Positions 13,381 through 23,340 of a stretch of DNA of 64,000 nt are shown one piece after another (the stretch's first letter is position 1; the number at the start of each line of letters is the position of its first letter). The notes beneath the pieces were generated by a model. It saw only the letters and a program-made list of their open reading frames with translations, was not told the DNA's origin and searched no databases. Source of the stretch: Parietaria judaica (lineage: Eukaryota > Streptophyta > Magnoliopsida > Rosales > Urticaceae). The translations under genes and the position numbers were made by a program. The stretch is from the NCBI GenBank assembly GCA_954871525.1, contig OX940865.1, positions 20,692,420 through 20,756,419 of the forward strand, in the 5' to 3' direction.

Positions 13381-14560
13381 GTCAGAATATAATGAGTGAG
13401 ATCCTTTTATTTCCATTTTTTGCAACTTAATTCAAGGTGTCATTTGTTGGGTAATTGTGGTTTTTAGTGCTACGCAATGCCTTGAAGAGTGATTTTAGCT
13501 TTCTATTCTTTTTTTTTTTTTACTATTTACTGCTTCTGCCTCTTGTAATGAGTTTCGATGGTAGTTTTTGAAGGCAGTGAGCGGGTAAAAAAATTCTTTC
13601 CTTTGGTCAGTTTGTTTGAGGTTATTTTGAAATTTACTCACAGTAATAACTATTTTTTTTTTAAAGAAGTGGGTGTATTTGTATATGTATCAAATCTGTA
13701 CTTGTTTCGATTATTGGGAATGAGAAAGTGCAACTGTTTGGTGCTTTTGCGTTTTTACTTTTTTTTTTCACTTTTTTATATGCTGTGAAAAAAAAATGGC
13801 AGTCACTTTTATGTATTTTTGTCGCAAATATCCGTTATGGACTCGATACGGTTTGATGTCGCGCACTACTTTGCCTAAAAAAAATTATGCAATATTTACA
13901 AGTTTTAACATGGAATAAAGAAGTTATGGCTGTTACTTCGTTTACAGTTTAGATGCGTCGATGACATTATAATTATGGGCTAATTGTGCCTAATTTTCTT
14001 TAGTAATATTGTGACTTTTATGTATTATAATAATAAGTTTGCGATTGAGTCACTCGGTTTCGTCATTCGAAGGATGGAATTTAGAATAGAAAGTACATTT
14101 CTTGCCTAGAATTTATTGATAAATGTAAAGAAATTAAATGAAATATAGATTTCCTGAATGAACTAGGATTTCATGAGTATGAATTTGAACTAATGCAAAA
14201 AATACAATTTTGGAATTTCATAAATTCAACATAAACATCCATTTCTATCTTTATATATATTTAGCAATATATTATTACACATATATATAATATCTTAACG
14301 AATCTTTATATTATATTATACTATGTCTTAATAGAAAAAATTAATAATTTAACTCTTTCCATTTCGTTCTAACTAATTTAATTCGGGCACATAATCATTA
14401 ATCAAAAATAAATTTTGAATTTAATCCTATAATTAACTTAAGAGTTCTAGTTATGGATTATTCGCTAATTTGTGGCAACCACAATTGCCTTTAATTATGC
14501 AAAGAGAAGTGGAGTGGACTACTAGATAAAAATGTGAGTCTACATTTATGTAGTTGAAAG
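13381..14560. other. villin 3' region and AT-rich spacer
   Basis: The villin 3' untranslated region must begin here. An AATAAA at 13914-13919 is the best poly(A) signal candidate. Beyond it is AT-rich spacer without a supportable gene. Confidence 0.5.
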
Positions 14561-14568
14561 CTTTTTTA

Positions 14569-15112
14569 TAGGTGTGAAAGCGGACCGGGTACCCGGTTTT
14601 TTTTGCCATATCCGTTACCCGGATTCGGATTCCGGGTTTCCTAATATTGTAACCCGGATCCTGATATTTTTTTTTTAAAAAACCCTAGAATCCGGATCCG
14701 GGTTAAAAACCGGTTTTTGCATTGAAAAATCGGTTTTTAACCGGATCCGGATTTCATGCAATTTCAGTTTTAAACTAAATTTTGCATAATAACCGGGATT
14801 GAACTTGAATTTATATTAAAAAAGAAACTTGAAATAATTATAAACAAAGTATATATATCATACTATATCTTAAACATCCATATTGCTACGTATTAATAAA
14901 CATAATATCATCCGGTTTGCTAAATATAGTTAATTATCTTGCTAGGATTGCTACACATAGCACAAAAAAATATCCGGGATTGCTACGGATTGCTATACAT
15001 AGTACAAAAACATTTAACGACATCATTTTGTGCAAAGTAAAACAACATCATTTTGTACTAAAACATGACTAATCGAATTAGAGAAATAACGAGGTACTTT
15101 TTGGGTTAAAAA

Positions 15113-15150
<38 letters not shown>

Positions 15151-15326
15151 ATAAGCGGGTTTAGTAACCTACTATCCGGGTTCCGGGGTTTTTAATCCGG
15201 ATGCGGTTTTTTTAGTAAACCGGTTCCGGTTTAACCCGGATTAATGCGGTTCCGGTCTTTTTATAATGCGGTTACGGTCCGGATGCAGTTTAAAACCCGT
15301 ATTTCCGGGTTTTATTTACACCCCTA
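14569..15326. mobile_element. non-autonomous hAT element with CCGG-rich ends (758 bp)
   Basis: Perfect 8-bp target duplications CTTTTTTA flank the element (14561-14568 and 15327-15334). Its ends are imperfect inverted repeats, TAGGTGTGAAA on the left and TTTACACCCCTA on the right. These match the TAGGGGTGTAAA-type ends of plant hAT transposons. Both subterminal regions are packed with short motifs such as ACCCGG, ATCCGG and CCGGTT in both orientations. The middle is AT-rich with a (TA)n run at 15115-15148. No transposase is encoded, so it would depend on an autonomous relative. The element at 34383-34967 belongs to the same family. Confidence 0.88.
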
Positions 15327-15334
15327 CTTTTTTA

Positions 15335-17044
15335 TCATACTTTTTTAAGAAGAAAAAAAGAGATATTAGCGGCAATAATACCAGTTTTTTCAAATTTAGT
15401 TGGACATAAAGTCATAAACCATACTCTCTTAAAAAAAAAAACACTCCAAACTCCACTATACCGGGACATTACCAGTTCAATTTAGAATTTCCTTTGAAAT
15501 ATTATTTGTTAGACGGTTTTTTTTTTTTTTTTTTTGTCTTGAGACCCACGGTCCCACCTCTTTCTCTCTTTAAATTTTGTCCCACTAGTTCTTTTATTTT
15601 ATAAATATTGTTAACACTGATATTCCTAAAAACTATTTTATAGGATATAACCACCGATTACCTTAAACTTGTTCTTAAACTTATCCAGCTGGAAGATTGA
15701 TGACCCCACTTGGGAGTTGGGTGTGAAGAACTTTACTTCACCGAGTATGGGATTTCCTAAAAGCTATGTACTAAATACTAATAAAAAAAAGAAGGTCCTT
15801 TTTAGTTAATTATTAATAAATATATTAATGATATATTACACCTAAATCTTCGGCACTCTTTGCTCAAAAGGACAACACTCCTCCATGCAATTCACATTCA
15901 TAACTGGCCTTAGAGAATAGAGACTAATAATTAGACATCGTGCCTTATAACATATTTTTATTCGACTCACTAGAACACTCTTGATTTTCAGCTATTTGTG
16001 TTTTTTTTTAAATCTTTTGTGTAGTTGCTAAGTTCTCGTTTGGGGTTGTAAAATTGATAGAAATTGTATAATGATTAAAACTAATAATCATAAAATTTTA
16101 AAAAACAGATCAGTATAAAGATGAGCAATTACAATAAAAATACTATAATAGCATGTTATCGTTCTAAAAGACAAATATTTCTCTTTTTCTTCGGATGACG
16201 ATCTTCTATTTGTAGGCTTAAGCATATGACTTGTCCGGTGTAGTCATTCCCGGGTATATGAATTTTCTTATCGCATCTTTTAAATTTTCCGTCCAATACA
16301 TGGATGTATCATGTAATGCTTGCCTAAAGGCAGTTACGATTTGGTCTTCATTAACATTTTCTTTTGAATTGTCTATCGTTAATAGAAATCATTAATTAAT
16401 ATAATTTAACTCCTCTCTTTTTGGTATGAACACGATATATTTTATATGATACCGTGCCATAATTGGTTGTTGAGCCCGGTATCAGGCCGGGCACATTAAA
16501 CTTTAGGCGTGGCCTAAATGGTAAAAGTGACTTGTCGTGTATACTAGCTAATTTTTAAATGATAAAATCGTATGTAATAATTTTTAGTAAAATCAAGAAG
16601 GGGTTTCTTTTAATTACTCTTCAATTTATTTAGAAGACTATGACACAAGTAAACAAAATCTAGGTTTAAGATTTTGCCTAACCACATTATGATATATTAA
16701 AACCTTTAGCACAACCACAAATATTATCATGATTAATATTGTTAACCCTTTTCTCTTTTCAACTTTCTTTTCAAGTACTGGTTTCTTTGTGTTGTTTTTC
16801 TTTGATAATCCTTTTATTTGGGACAAACCCCATCATCTCAATAAAGTTTTCTTTACAAATTAGGCCCCTCCACATTAATATTAGATTAAATATTCCCCAA
16901 TAAAAATCTTGTTGTTCTCCAAGTATTTAGAGACCCACATTAAAGATCATCTACAACCACATATTTAAATACTTGCTTATCCAAAAGCACCTACCACTTA
17001 ATATGATCATTTCTTGCCCTTGTCTTTATACACTTGCCAAAATC
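15335..17044. other. AT-rich spacer, no gene seen
   Basis: AT-rich DNA with only short chance ORFs. It ends at the target duplication ATACC (17045-17049) of the Tat retrotransposon. Confidence 0.5.
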
Positions 17045-17049
17045 ATACC

Positions 17050-17747
17050 TGTAGAGGGCGATTTTACTCACCGTGCAGTCACAAAGATAATCGAAAATAA
17101 TAGATAATTATAAATAATACGAATATCTCTGATTTATTATAATTTCGAGAGGACCCGGTTTCTTCCGTTTGATAGCTTGGACAATCGAAGATTACACTCT
17201 CTAACCCTTGGGAAATCGAGAATAATATGAATAATCAGACTCGAAGACTCAAGGATTTATTCTCTCAAAACTCACGATAATATTGGATACTGAACACTAG
17301 ATATTGAATGAATCCATTACGCTAAGTTTACATTCGTATATATAGGCTTGAAAGTCTTCTAGAATACTCCTCAAATCTTGCTAGGGTTTCCTTCTGTTTC
17401 GCTATGATCGTGGTTGACTTCCTTATTTTGCGTTGGATATCCCACGAAATCTTCAACCGAATAACCCAGTCTTCCCCTCTTTCTCGCGATCTCGAATGAA
17501 TATCTTTTAATACGAGTAGGCTTTCTCGAAGAGCTTTCTCCGATGAGCTTCCTTTCTCGCGATGAGGTGTTGGGCTGGCTTGGTCGGATGATGACTTTCC
17601 ATGGGCTTCGCTTGTTGGGCCTTATTTCTTCTGCTCCTTGATGGGCCTGAACTACTTAGGCAGTCGTTCCCTTGTTTTTACGTCGTTTACTTCATAAACG
17701 ACAAAGGGTAGTGTTAGGGAAAGATTTGACAAAATCTGACCTTAACA
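17050..17747 (-). repeat. 3' LTR of Tat element
   Basis: It differs from the other LTR at two sites only: A here and G there within GAACACTRGATATTG, and C here and T there within GTTGGGYTGGCTT. A TATA-like string (TATATATA, 17336-17346) lies on the retroelement strand about 400 bp into the LTR and is the likely U3 promoter. This copy sits downstream of the polypurine tract. Confidence 0.95.
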
Positions 17748-17766
17748 GTTAGTCCCCTATTTTATC
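17748..17766 (-). other. polypurine tract next to 3' LTR
   Basis: On the retroelement strand the purine-rich stretch AAAATAGGGGACTAAC abuts the first TG of the 3' LTR. This is the expected plus-strand priming site. It is short and is interrupted by CT near the LTR. Confidence 0.6.
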
Positions 17767-18138
17767 GAGTGTGAAGCAATTGATAAAATAAAGCAGGACT
17801 TATCTCCGATAAGGTTTTGTCCGATGAAGTTTTTTTTTTTTTTTTTACTCGATGACGTTTTTCCTCGAAGAGGTTGTGTCCTTCGGGGACTCTTCCACTT
17901 CTTGCACGCTCACGGATGTCCTCGAGTTGCAACGTAGCGCTGATTGGGCGCGATTCTCCAGGCTGTCAGATCTCGGAAATCGCCGTCAATCATTTCGCAT
18001 TAAATGCGGGGTTTTTTCGCACTCGAGTGCCTTCGAGCTTCGCACCGATTCTTTTGATCTTCACCGTTGGATGAATTTTCCCGCTTCGAACCCGGGCCGT
18101 CGGATCTGGATGTGCCTTTCCAACTTCCGCCTGCCTCT

Positions 18139-18175
18139 TTCTATAAATTTAAAACCTCGCCTTTGACTCAAACAC
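18139..18175 (+). promoter_or_regulatory. TATA box of the opposite-strand ORF
   Basis: CTATAAATTTAAA (from 18141) lies about 150 bases upstream of the likely ATG at 18292, on the strand opposite to gag-pol. A transcript starting about 30 bases downstream would have a leader of about 120 bases without an upstream ATG. The position and strand suggest that the extra ORF has its own promoter. This is inferred from sequence only. Confidence 0.5.
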
Positions 18176-18291
18176 TTCGTTTCAAAACTTCTCTCCAAAT
18201 CCTCTCTGCAACTTTCTTTCCCGACTTCCTTCTTCTCCAGAAAATCTTCAAATTCTCTTTCCGTCCAAATTCTTCTTTTCCGATCAAGAAA

Positions 18292-21200
18292 ATGTCGAAT
18301 CCGGGAAAGATCTTCAAGACTCGTTCGCCGAAGTCTATAATGACGGAGAAGCATCTCGAGGATTTGAAGAAGCACTATGTGGACTCCAATCCTTGCTACC
18401 TGCGTCTCCCCAAATCCGGCGAACTTGGCGACGAGCCTCCGGAAGGGTACATCACACTTTATGAGCACTTCTTCCGGTCGGTGGAATTGCATCTTCCACT
18501 GCCTCATCTCATCGTGTGCTTCCTCCACGCATACAATATGCCGATCAGTCAGGTTAGCCCTAACTCCCTTCGCCTTCTTGTCTGCACCATGGCCATCGCT
18601 CTCGAGCAGAAAGTGGCTCTGACCCTGGAGGATTTGATGCGGCTCTTCAAGTGGTCGAAGAATTCAAAGAATCTGGGCCGTTTTTTCCTCTCTTCCGCCG
18701 CGGGTGTCCACGTCATCACCCACACGCCGAACAATGAGTCCGGGTGGGAGAATAGGTATTTCTTCGCGCATCTCGATCGTCGCACTCTCGGGCCGCATTG
18801 GGAAGCGCTTCCCACCAAGTGGGTTGACGAGAAAGATGTGCCGAGATTCAGGCCCATCGCGAATAAAGAGGACGACGAGCGCTTCGCTGGGGTCGTTCGG
18901 GCTCTGCTAGAAAATCCTCGTCGGAATTGGACGACGGACTTCTACGGGACCCGCGTTCAAGAGTCCGGGCTCTACCAGCTCTGCCACATCGTGGGGAGAC
19001 CACCGGCATCTTTGTGGCCTGTCGGATTCCGCCTCGAAGAGGTCAAAGACGCGGACCCCTCGTCCCCCGCTGTTCGGCAATCTCCTAAGCCGAAGAAGAG
19101 AACTCAAAAGTCGACCCGTGGATCATCGGAGCCACGGCAATGTCAAGGCCAAGATCCAGGACAAGGCCAAGATCCAGGACAAGGAGGTGGGTCCTCCGAT
19201 TCTCGTCGGGATCTGTCGAAGGCTGGCTTCATGGGCATCGGCCCTCGGACCGGTGCTGACCGGTTTGTTTCAAGTGATAAAGCTCTTCCTCCGAAGAACA
19301 GTTCGGAGAGGCGGACAAAGCATAAGCACGACGCTGGTGCTTCTCGCTCTTCGGGGGTATCGACTTCCTCGGGGGCGACTCGCCCTCGGGATTCATCTCG
19401 TCCTTCGGAGAGCCGTCGCGAATCCGAGTCCCAGACTTCCTCGCGGGAAACTTCTCGCGAGAAAGTTATCCTGAAAAGGAAAACCGCTGAAGGGGTACGC
19501 GACGCTCCTTCTCCGAAGAGGAATAAGACTTCCGAGTCGTCTAAGGAGATAGATGCAACTCCTTCGGCTCCGGAGACTGTCACCGTCGCTTCTCGCGAGG
19601 GGACTGTTCCCGCCGAGGCGATCGCGTCGACCGCTCTTGCTTCGACTCCTCCGCCCGAGACCGGTGGAAGCATCGATGGGGCTCATGGGAACCTTCGTCC
19701 TTCTCCCACTTCTCGGGAGCGGTTCCGCTTTGATGATGACTTCATCGATTTAGTGTCGTCGATGGATCTCTCGGCCTCCGAGGTAGCTTTTACTTCCTTT
19801 TCCCTCTTTATTTTTCATGATGCTTGCACATTTCGGGTATCTAATGCATATTTTGGTATATACTTTTCTCGTAATTTCAGATTCCGGCTCGCGCCGACGC
19901 GCCTCCTTGCTCGGAGGTTCCTTCTTCAGTACCTCCCGTACCTGCCGCGGAAAGACTCAGTCGCCGTTCCTACGGCTGACGAGGAGGGCTTGTTGCTCGA
20001 AGGGGCACTTGATGCCGCCGACGCGCCCCTCGTCCTGGAGCCCGTCGGGCGGCCCGGCGCTTCGGAGGGGGTTTCTCTTCCTTCCGAAGAGGTTTTGGTC
20101 GGGGGCCATCCCGAGGGAGGGGATGGCCTCGTTGCGGACGTCGTTCATCCCGGCGTATCTACTCATCCCGAAGTGCCTCGTCCGGAGGGCGCTTTGGAGC
20201 CGACCGATGCTGCCGGCGCCTCTGGGGCTAGTGCCTCCTCTCCCGACGATGCCGGGATTTCATTCTCTCCGCTTCCGAAGTTTCTTCCCAACTCCGGGCC
20301 GGGAGGCTTTTCTCTCCCGGAGCGATTTCCAGCAGCTCCTACTTTGGAGTCTCCGCCGGAAGAGTGGAAAGCATACTCGCTCCGGGTCCTTCGGGACCTG
20401 TTTTGGCCCGAGCCTTCGGGGAACACCGGCTTGTCTCTGAGCCAGATCAGGGGCTATGGCCGGGCTGCCTCTACGCTTTTCCAGGCTCTTGCCCGCTTCA
20501 ACACCATTATTCTTAACGAGAATGGCGGCAGAGGCGAGAGCGCTCAGGAGTTAAACGACCTCCGGGCTAAACTTGCCGACACAGAATCGCTCCTCGGGGT
20601 TTCCGTTCTCGGAGAGCGCAAATATCGGGAAGCGGCCGAGCGAACTTCCGATGAGCTGGAGGTTGCGAGGGCCAAATTGGCGAAGGAGGCTTCGCTTCGC
20701 CAAGCTCAAGAAAAAGAGCTCGCCGAGTGCAAGGCTAGGGCCGAGGCAGAGGTTGCGGCGCTGAAGGCCGAGTTAGATGGGGAGCACAGGCGTCACTCCA
20801 TGATAGTGGAGAGCTACGAGAAGCATCTCGAAGCGAAGAAGTGGCGGCTGGCTAAGATCAGCGAAGCGGTGGGCGTGCCTGTCGAGCAGGAGAGTCGGCT
20901 TGCCTCGCGAGTGGCCTCGTGCTTGAAACGCCTCGGCAAAGAGCTCGAGGTATCACAGACGGAGGCGAAATCTGAGCGCGAGGCACGCCTACACCTCTTC
21001 GAGAGGGCTCAAGACAAAGCGCAACGTGCCTTGGCGAGGTATAAGGCCCTGGAGGAGTCCATCAATTTCCATCGTCGCTCCGCCGCATATGGGGCCAACG
21101 CTAGCCTTCTTGAGAAGGTTCCTCCCACGGCGACCATTGGGAGTCTTCTGCCTCGTCTTCCGAAATACAAGACTATCTCTGAAGAGAGTGAGGCCAAAGC

Positions 21201-21456
21201 CCGCGAGCTGGACGACAAGTCTCTAGCTGACCCCGATTCTCCTCCGCTCACCCCCGGTGCTCCTTCTTCCGCTGGTATCGATTGGGCGGCTTGCTTCGTA
21301 GTTGGGGCTGCCTCTTCGGACTCCGATGGCCTCGATGAGTACGGGACCAACGATGGGGTCGTCACCTCTACCGATGGAGCGGTTGGTACCGAAGCGGTCA
21401 CTTCTACCGTCGAGGGGGTTACCAACGAAGCGGTAGGGGGGAAGGAAGGCTCTTAG
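18292..21456 (+). CDS. opposite-strand extra ORF of the Tat element (Transposase_28-like)
   Basis: This long open frame lies between integrase and the 3' LTR and points against gag-pol. It is open from 18067, but I choose ATG 18292 (MSNPGKIFKTRSP) because it follows the TATA box at a sensible distance. Residues about 20-190 (GYITLYEHFFRSVELHLPLP, then YNMPISQVSPNSLRLL) resemble the plant family called putative gypsy-type transposon (Transposase_28). The middle is rich in Ser, Pro, Arg and Glu. The last third (about 20530-21060) is a long Ala/Glu/Lys/Arg coiled coil. The function of such ORFs is unknown. A T-rich stretch (19783-19880) with perfect GT and AG borders looks like an intron. Removing it moves the following sequence to another frame, which soon stops, so this copy may carry a one-base insertion near 19956. 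A second intron is possible at 21433-21623. Confidence 0.7.
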   Translation: MSNPGKIFKTRSPKSIMTEKHLEDLKKHYVDSNPCYLRLPKSGELGDEPPEGYITLYEHFFRSVELHLPLPHLIVCFLHAYNMPISQVSPNSLRLLVCTMAIALEQKVALTLEDLMRLFKWSKNSKNLGRFFLSSAAGVHVITHTPNNESGWENRYFFAHLDRRTLGPHWEALPTKWVDEKDVPRFRPIANKEDDERFAGVVRALLENPRRNWTTDFYGTRVQESGLYQLCHIVGRPPASLWPVGFRLEEVKDADPSSPAVRQSPKPKKRTQKSTRGSSEPRQCQGQDPGQGQDPGQGGGSSDSRRDLSKAGFMGIGPRTGADRFVSSDKALPPKNSSERRTKHKHDAGASRSSGVSTSSGATRPRDSSRPSESRRESESQTSSRETSREKVILKRKTAEGVRDAPSPKRNKTSESSKEIDATPSAPETVTVASREGTVPAEAIASTALASTPPPETGGSIDGAHGNLRPSPTSRERFRFDDDFIDLVSSMDLSASEVAFTSFSLFIFHDACTFRVSNAYFGIYFSRNFRFRLAPTRLLARRFLLQYLPYLPRKDSVAVPTADEEGLLLEGALDAADAPLVLEPVGRPGASEGVSLPSEEVLVGGHPEGGDGLVADVVHPGVSTHPEVPRPEGALEPTDAAGASGASASSPDDAGISFSPLPKFLPNSGPGGFSLPERFPAAPTLESPPEEWKAYSLRVLRDLFWPEPSGNTGLSLSQIRGYGRAASTLFQALARFNTIILNENGGRGESAQELNDLRAKLADTESLLGVSVLGERKYREAAERTSDELEVARAKLAKEASLRQAQEKELAECKARAEAEVAALKAELDGEHRRHSMIVESYEKHLEAKKWRLAKISEAVGVPVEQESRLASRVASCLKRLGKELEVSQTEAKSEREARLHLFERAQDKAQRALARYKALEESINFHRRSAAYGANASLLEKVPPTATIGSLLPRLPKYKTISEESEAKARELDDKSLADPDSPPLTPGAPSSAGIDWAACFVVGAASSDSDGLDEYGTNDGVVTSTDGAVGTEAVTSTVEGVTNEAVGGKEGS

Positions 21457-21623
21457 GCCTTTTCTTGTAGCTTTCCTATGTACATTATTCACATTGTCTT
21501 TGTAATTTCTTCGACGGATTTTATTAATGAAAAGAACTCTCTTTGGCTTCAATTTGTTGTTTCCGTACTTGTTGCTTCTCTTGTGTTCCTGTCATTATTT
21601 CCTGGCTAAACTCCTTTTCTCAG

Positions 21624-21962
21624 GGTGACGAATTCTTCTATACTTCGGAGCCGCTGTTTTACTATGAAGATGTGCTAGCTTCTTTCCTCGCGGTCGACGA
21701 TGAACATCCCGCCATCCTCGAGGAGTTTGTCCAAGATATGATAAGGCGTGCGGCTGCCTCTCTTTCCGGAGTTGCGTTCGACGAGACTCCCCTTAGTCCT
21801 TCTTCGGCCTATGTGATCGAATTTATGATGTTGAGGCCTGTAAATTATGCCGCCGTAGAAGATCTTCTTCGGGACGTCCTCTCCGAGAATGGGGAGTTCG
21901 TCATAGAACAGATTGCCGATAGGGTAGTTCGGGAGGATTCGCCTTCCCCTGCTGTATCTTGA
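21624..21962 (+). CDS. probable last exon of the opposite-strand ORF
   Basis: A 112-codon open stretch beginning GDEFFYTSEPLFYYEDVLAS follows a strong acceptor (CCTTTTCTCAG). It has no ATG near its start. A donor at 21433 (GAAGCG|GTAGGG) is in the same phase, so splicing would replace the last seven residues of the preceding ORF with this acidic segment. AATAAA just after the stop (about 21962) would serve as the poly(A) signal. The codon use resembles the preceding ORF. It could instead be an untranslated tail. Confidence 0.5.
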   Translation, partial: GDEFFYTSEPLFYYEDVLASFLAVDDEHPAILEEFVQDMIRRAAASLSGVAFDETPLSPSSAYVIEFMMLRPVNYAAVEDLLRDVLSENGEFVIEQIADRVVREDSPSPAVS

Positions 21963-22061
21963 ATAAATTGTATAATGTATTGTGCTTGTAATGAAATTTT
22001 CATCAATGGAATCTATTGACTTTTGCATACTATCGATGATGTATGGGAGTATGTGTACTCC

Positions 22062-22062
<1 letters not shown>

Positions 22063-22098
<36 letters not shown>
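22063..22098. repeat. 36-base T tract
   Basis: An unbroken run of 36 T on the + strand (A on the retroelement strand) borders the minisatellite on the left. A similar run of 31 T borders it on the right. Confidence 0.9.
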
Positions 22099-22099
<1 letters not shown>

Positions 22100-23040
22100 G
22101 CGATGAGCTTGTCGGTGTGCACCGGGCTCTGTCGCGATGAAGTGCTTGGCACTGCTTTGCCGGCGATGAGCTTGTCGGTGTGCACCGGGCTCTGTCGCGA
22201 TGAAGTGCTTGGCACTGATTTTGCTATGCTTTCTATTCTTGGCTCTTTTGCCGTAGTGATATTTTGCTTGGCCCATTTGCCATAGTAGTTCTTTTGTAAT
22301 GTTCGTCGATGAGCTTGTCGGTATGCACCGGGCTCTGTCGCGATGAAGTACTTGGCACTGATTTGCCGGCGATGAGCTTGTCGGTATGCACCGGGCTCTG
22401 TCGCGATGAAGTGCTGGGCACTGATTTGCTGGCGATGAGCTTGTCGGTATGCACCGGGCTCTGTCGCGATGTATCGATCGAAATTTGCGCCGGAGCGGCT
22501 TTGTATTTTCTTTGATTTGTCGGCGATGAGCTTGTCGGTATGCACCGGGCTCTGTCGCGATGAAGTGCTGGGCACTGATTTGCTGGCGATGAGCTTGTCG
22601 GTATGCACCGGGCTCTGTCGCGATGTATCGATCGAAATTTGCGCCGGAGCGGCTTTGTATTTTCTTTGATTTGTCGGCGATGAGCTTGTCGGTATGCACC
22701 GGGCTCTGTCACGATGAAGTGCTGGGCACTGATTTGCTGGCGATGAGCTTGTCGGTATGCACCGGGCTCTGTCGCGATGTATCGATCGAAATTTGCGCCG
22801 GAGCGGCTTTGTATTTTCTTTGATTTGTCGGCGATGAGCTTGTCGGTATGCACCGGGCTCTGTCGCGATGAAGTGCTGGGCACTGATTTGCTGGCGATGA
22901 GCTTGTCGGTATGCACCGGGCTCTGTCGCGATGTATCGATCGAAATTTGCGCCGGAGCGGCTTTGTATTTTCTTTGATTTGTCGGCGATGAGCTTGTCGG
23001 TATGCACCGGGCTCTGTCGCGATGAAGTGCTTGGCACTGA

Positions 23041-23041
<1 letters not shown>
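22099..23041. repeat. minisatellite with 154-bp higher-order unit
   Basis: All units start GGCGATGAGCTTGTCGG. A 63-bp form (ending in GAAGTGCTGGGCACTGATTTGC) alternates with a 91-bp form that carries CGATGTATCGATCG and GCGCCGGAGCGG. Clean starts are at 22368, 22431, 22522, 22585, 22676, 22739, 22830, 22893 and 22984, making four near-identical 154-bp units and a partial one. The left part (22099-22367) is less regular. Long ORFs on both strands here are a by-product of the repeats. Such arrays between pol and the extra ORF are common in Tat-lineage elements. Confidence 0.93.

Positions 23042-23042
<1 letters not shown>

Positions 23043-23073
<31 letters not shown>
23043..23073. repeat. 31-base T tract
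   Basis: An unbroken run of 31 T bordering the minisatellite on the right, in the same orientation as the 36-base run at 22063. Confidence 0.9.
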
Positions 23074-23074
<1 letters not shown>

Positions 23075-23340
23075 ATACGTGTTTATTTGAGTCAGCGATA
23101 GAATATTGTCTTCAAAGATGAGCCTCATTAAACCCTTCGAGTCCCCCAATGGGTGCGGCTCGCGAGGGAAGAGTACTCCATGTTGCATTGAATAAGGCCG
23201 GAGCCAATCGCGCGGATCCCGAACAAGTAGGGTCGGGAGTCCCCTGTTAAATAAACTTTAAAATGGAATGTAAAAACTTAAGAAAAATAGAAAAGAAAAC
23301 TTAACTAAAAACCGAAAACGTAAGGCGTCGATGACGCTCT

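Noticed and set aside
22099..23041. CRISPR-like array
   Set aside because: The units are long, directly adjoining and without unique spacers, and lie inside a plant retrotransposon.
22013..23188. Long ORFs with repeated HRDRARCIPTSSS or MSLSVCTGLCRDE blocks
   Set aside because: They are translations of the minisatellite in several frames on both strands; the sequence-level repeat explains them.
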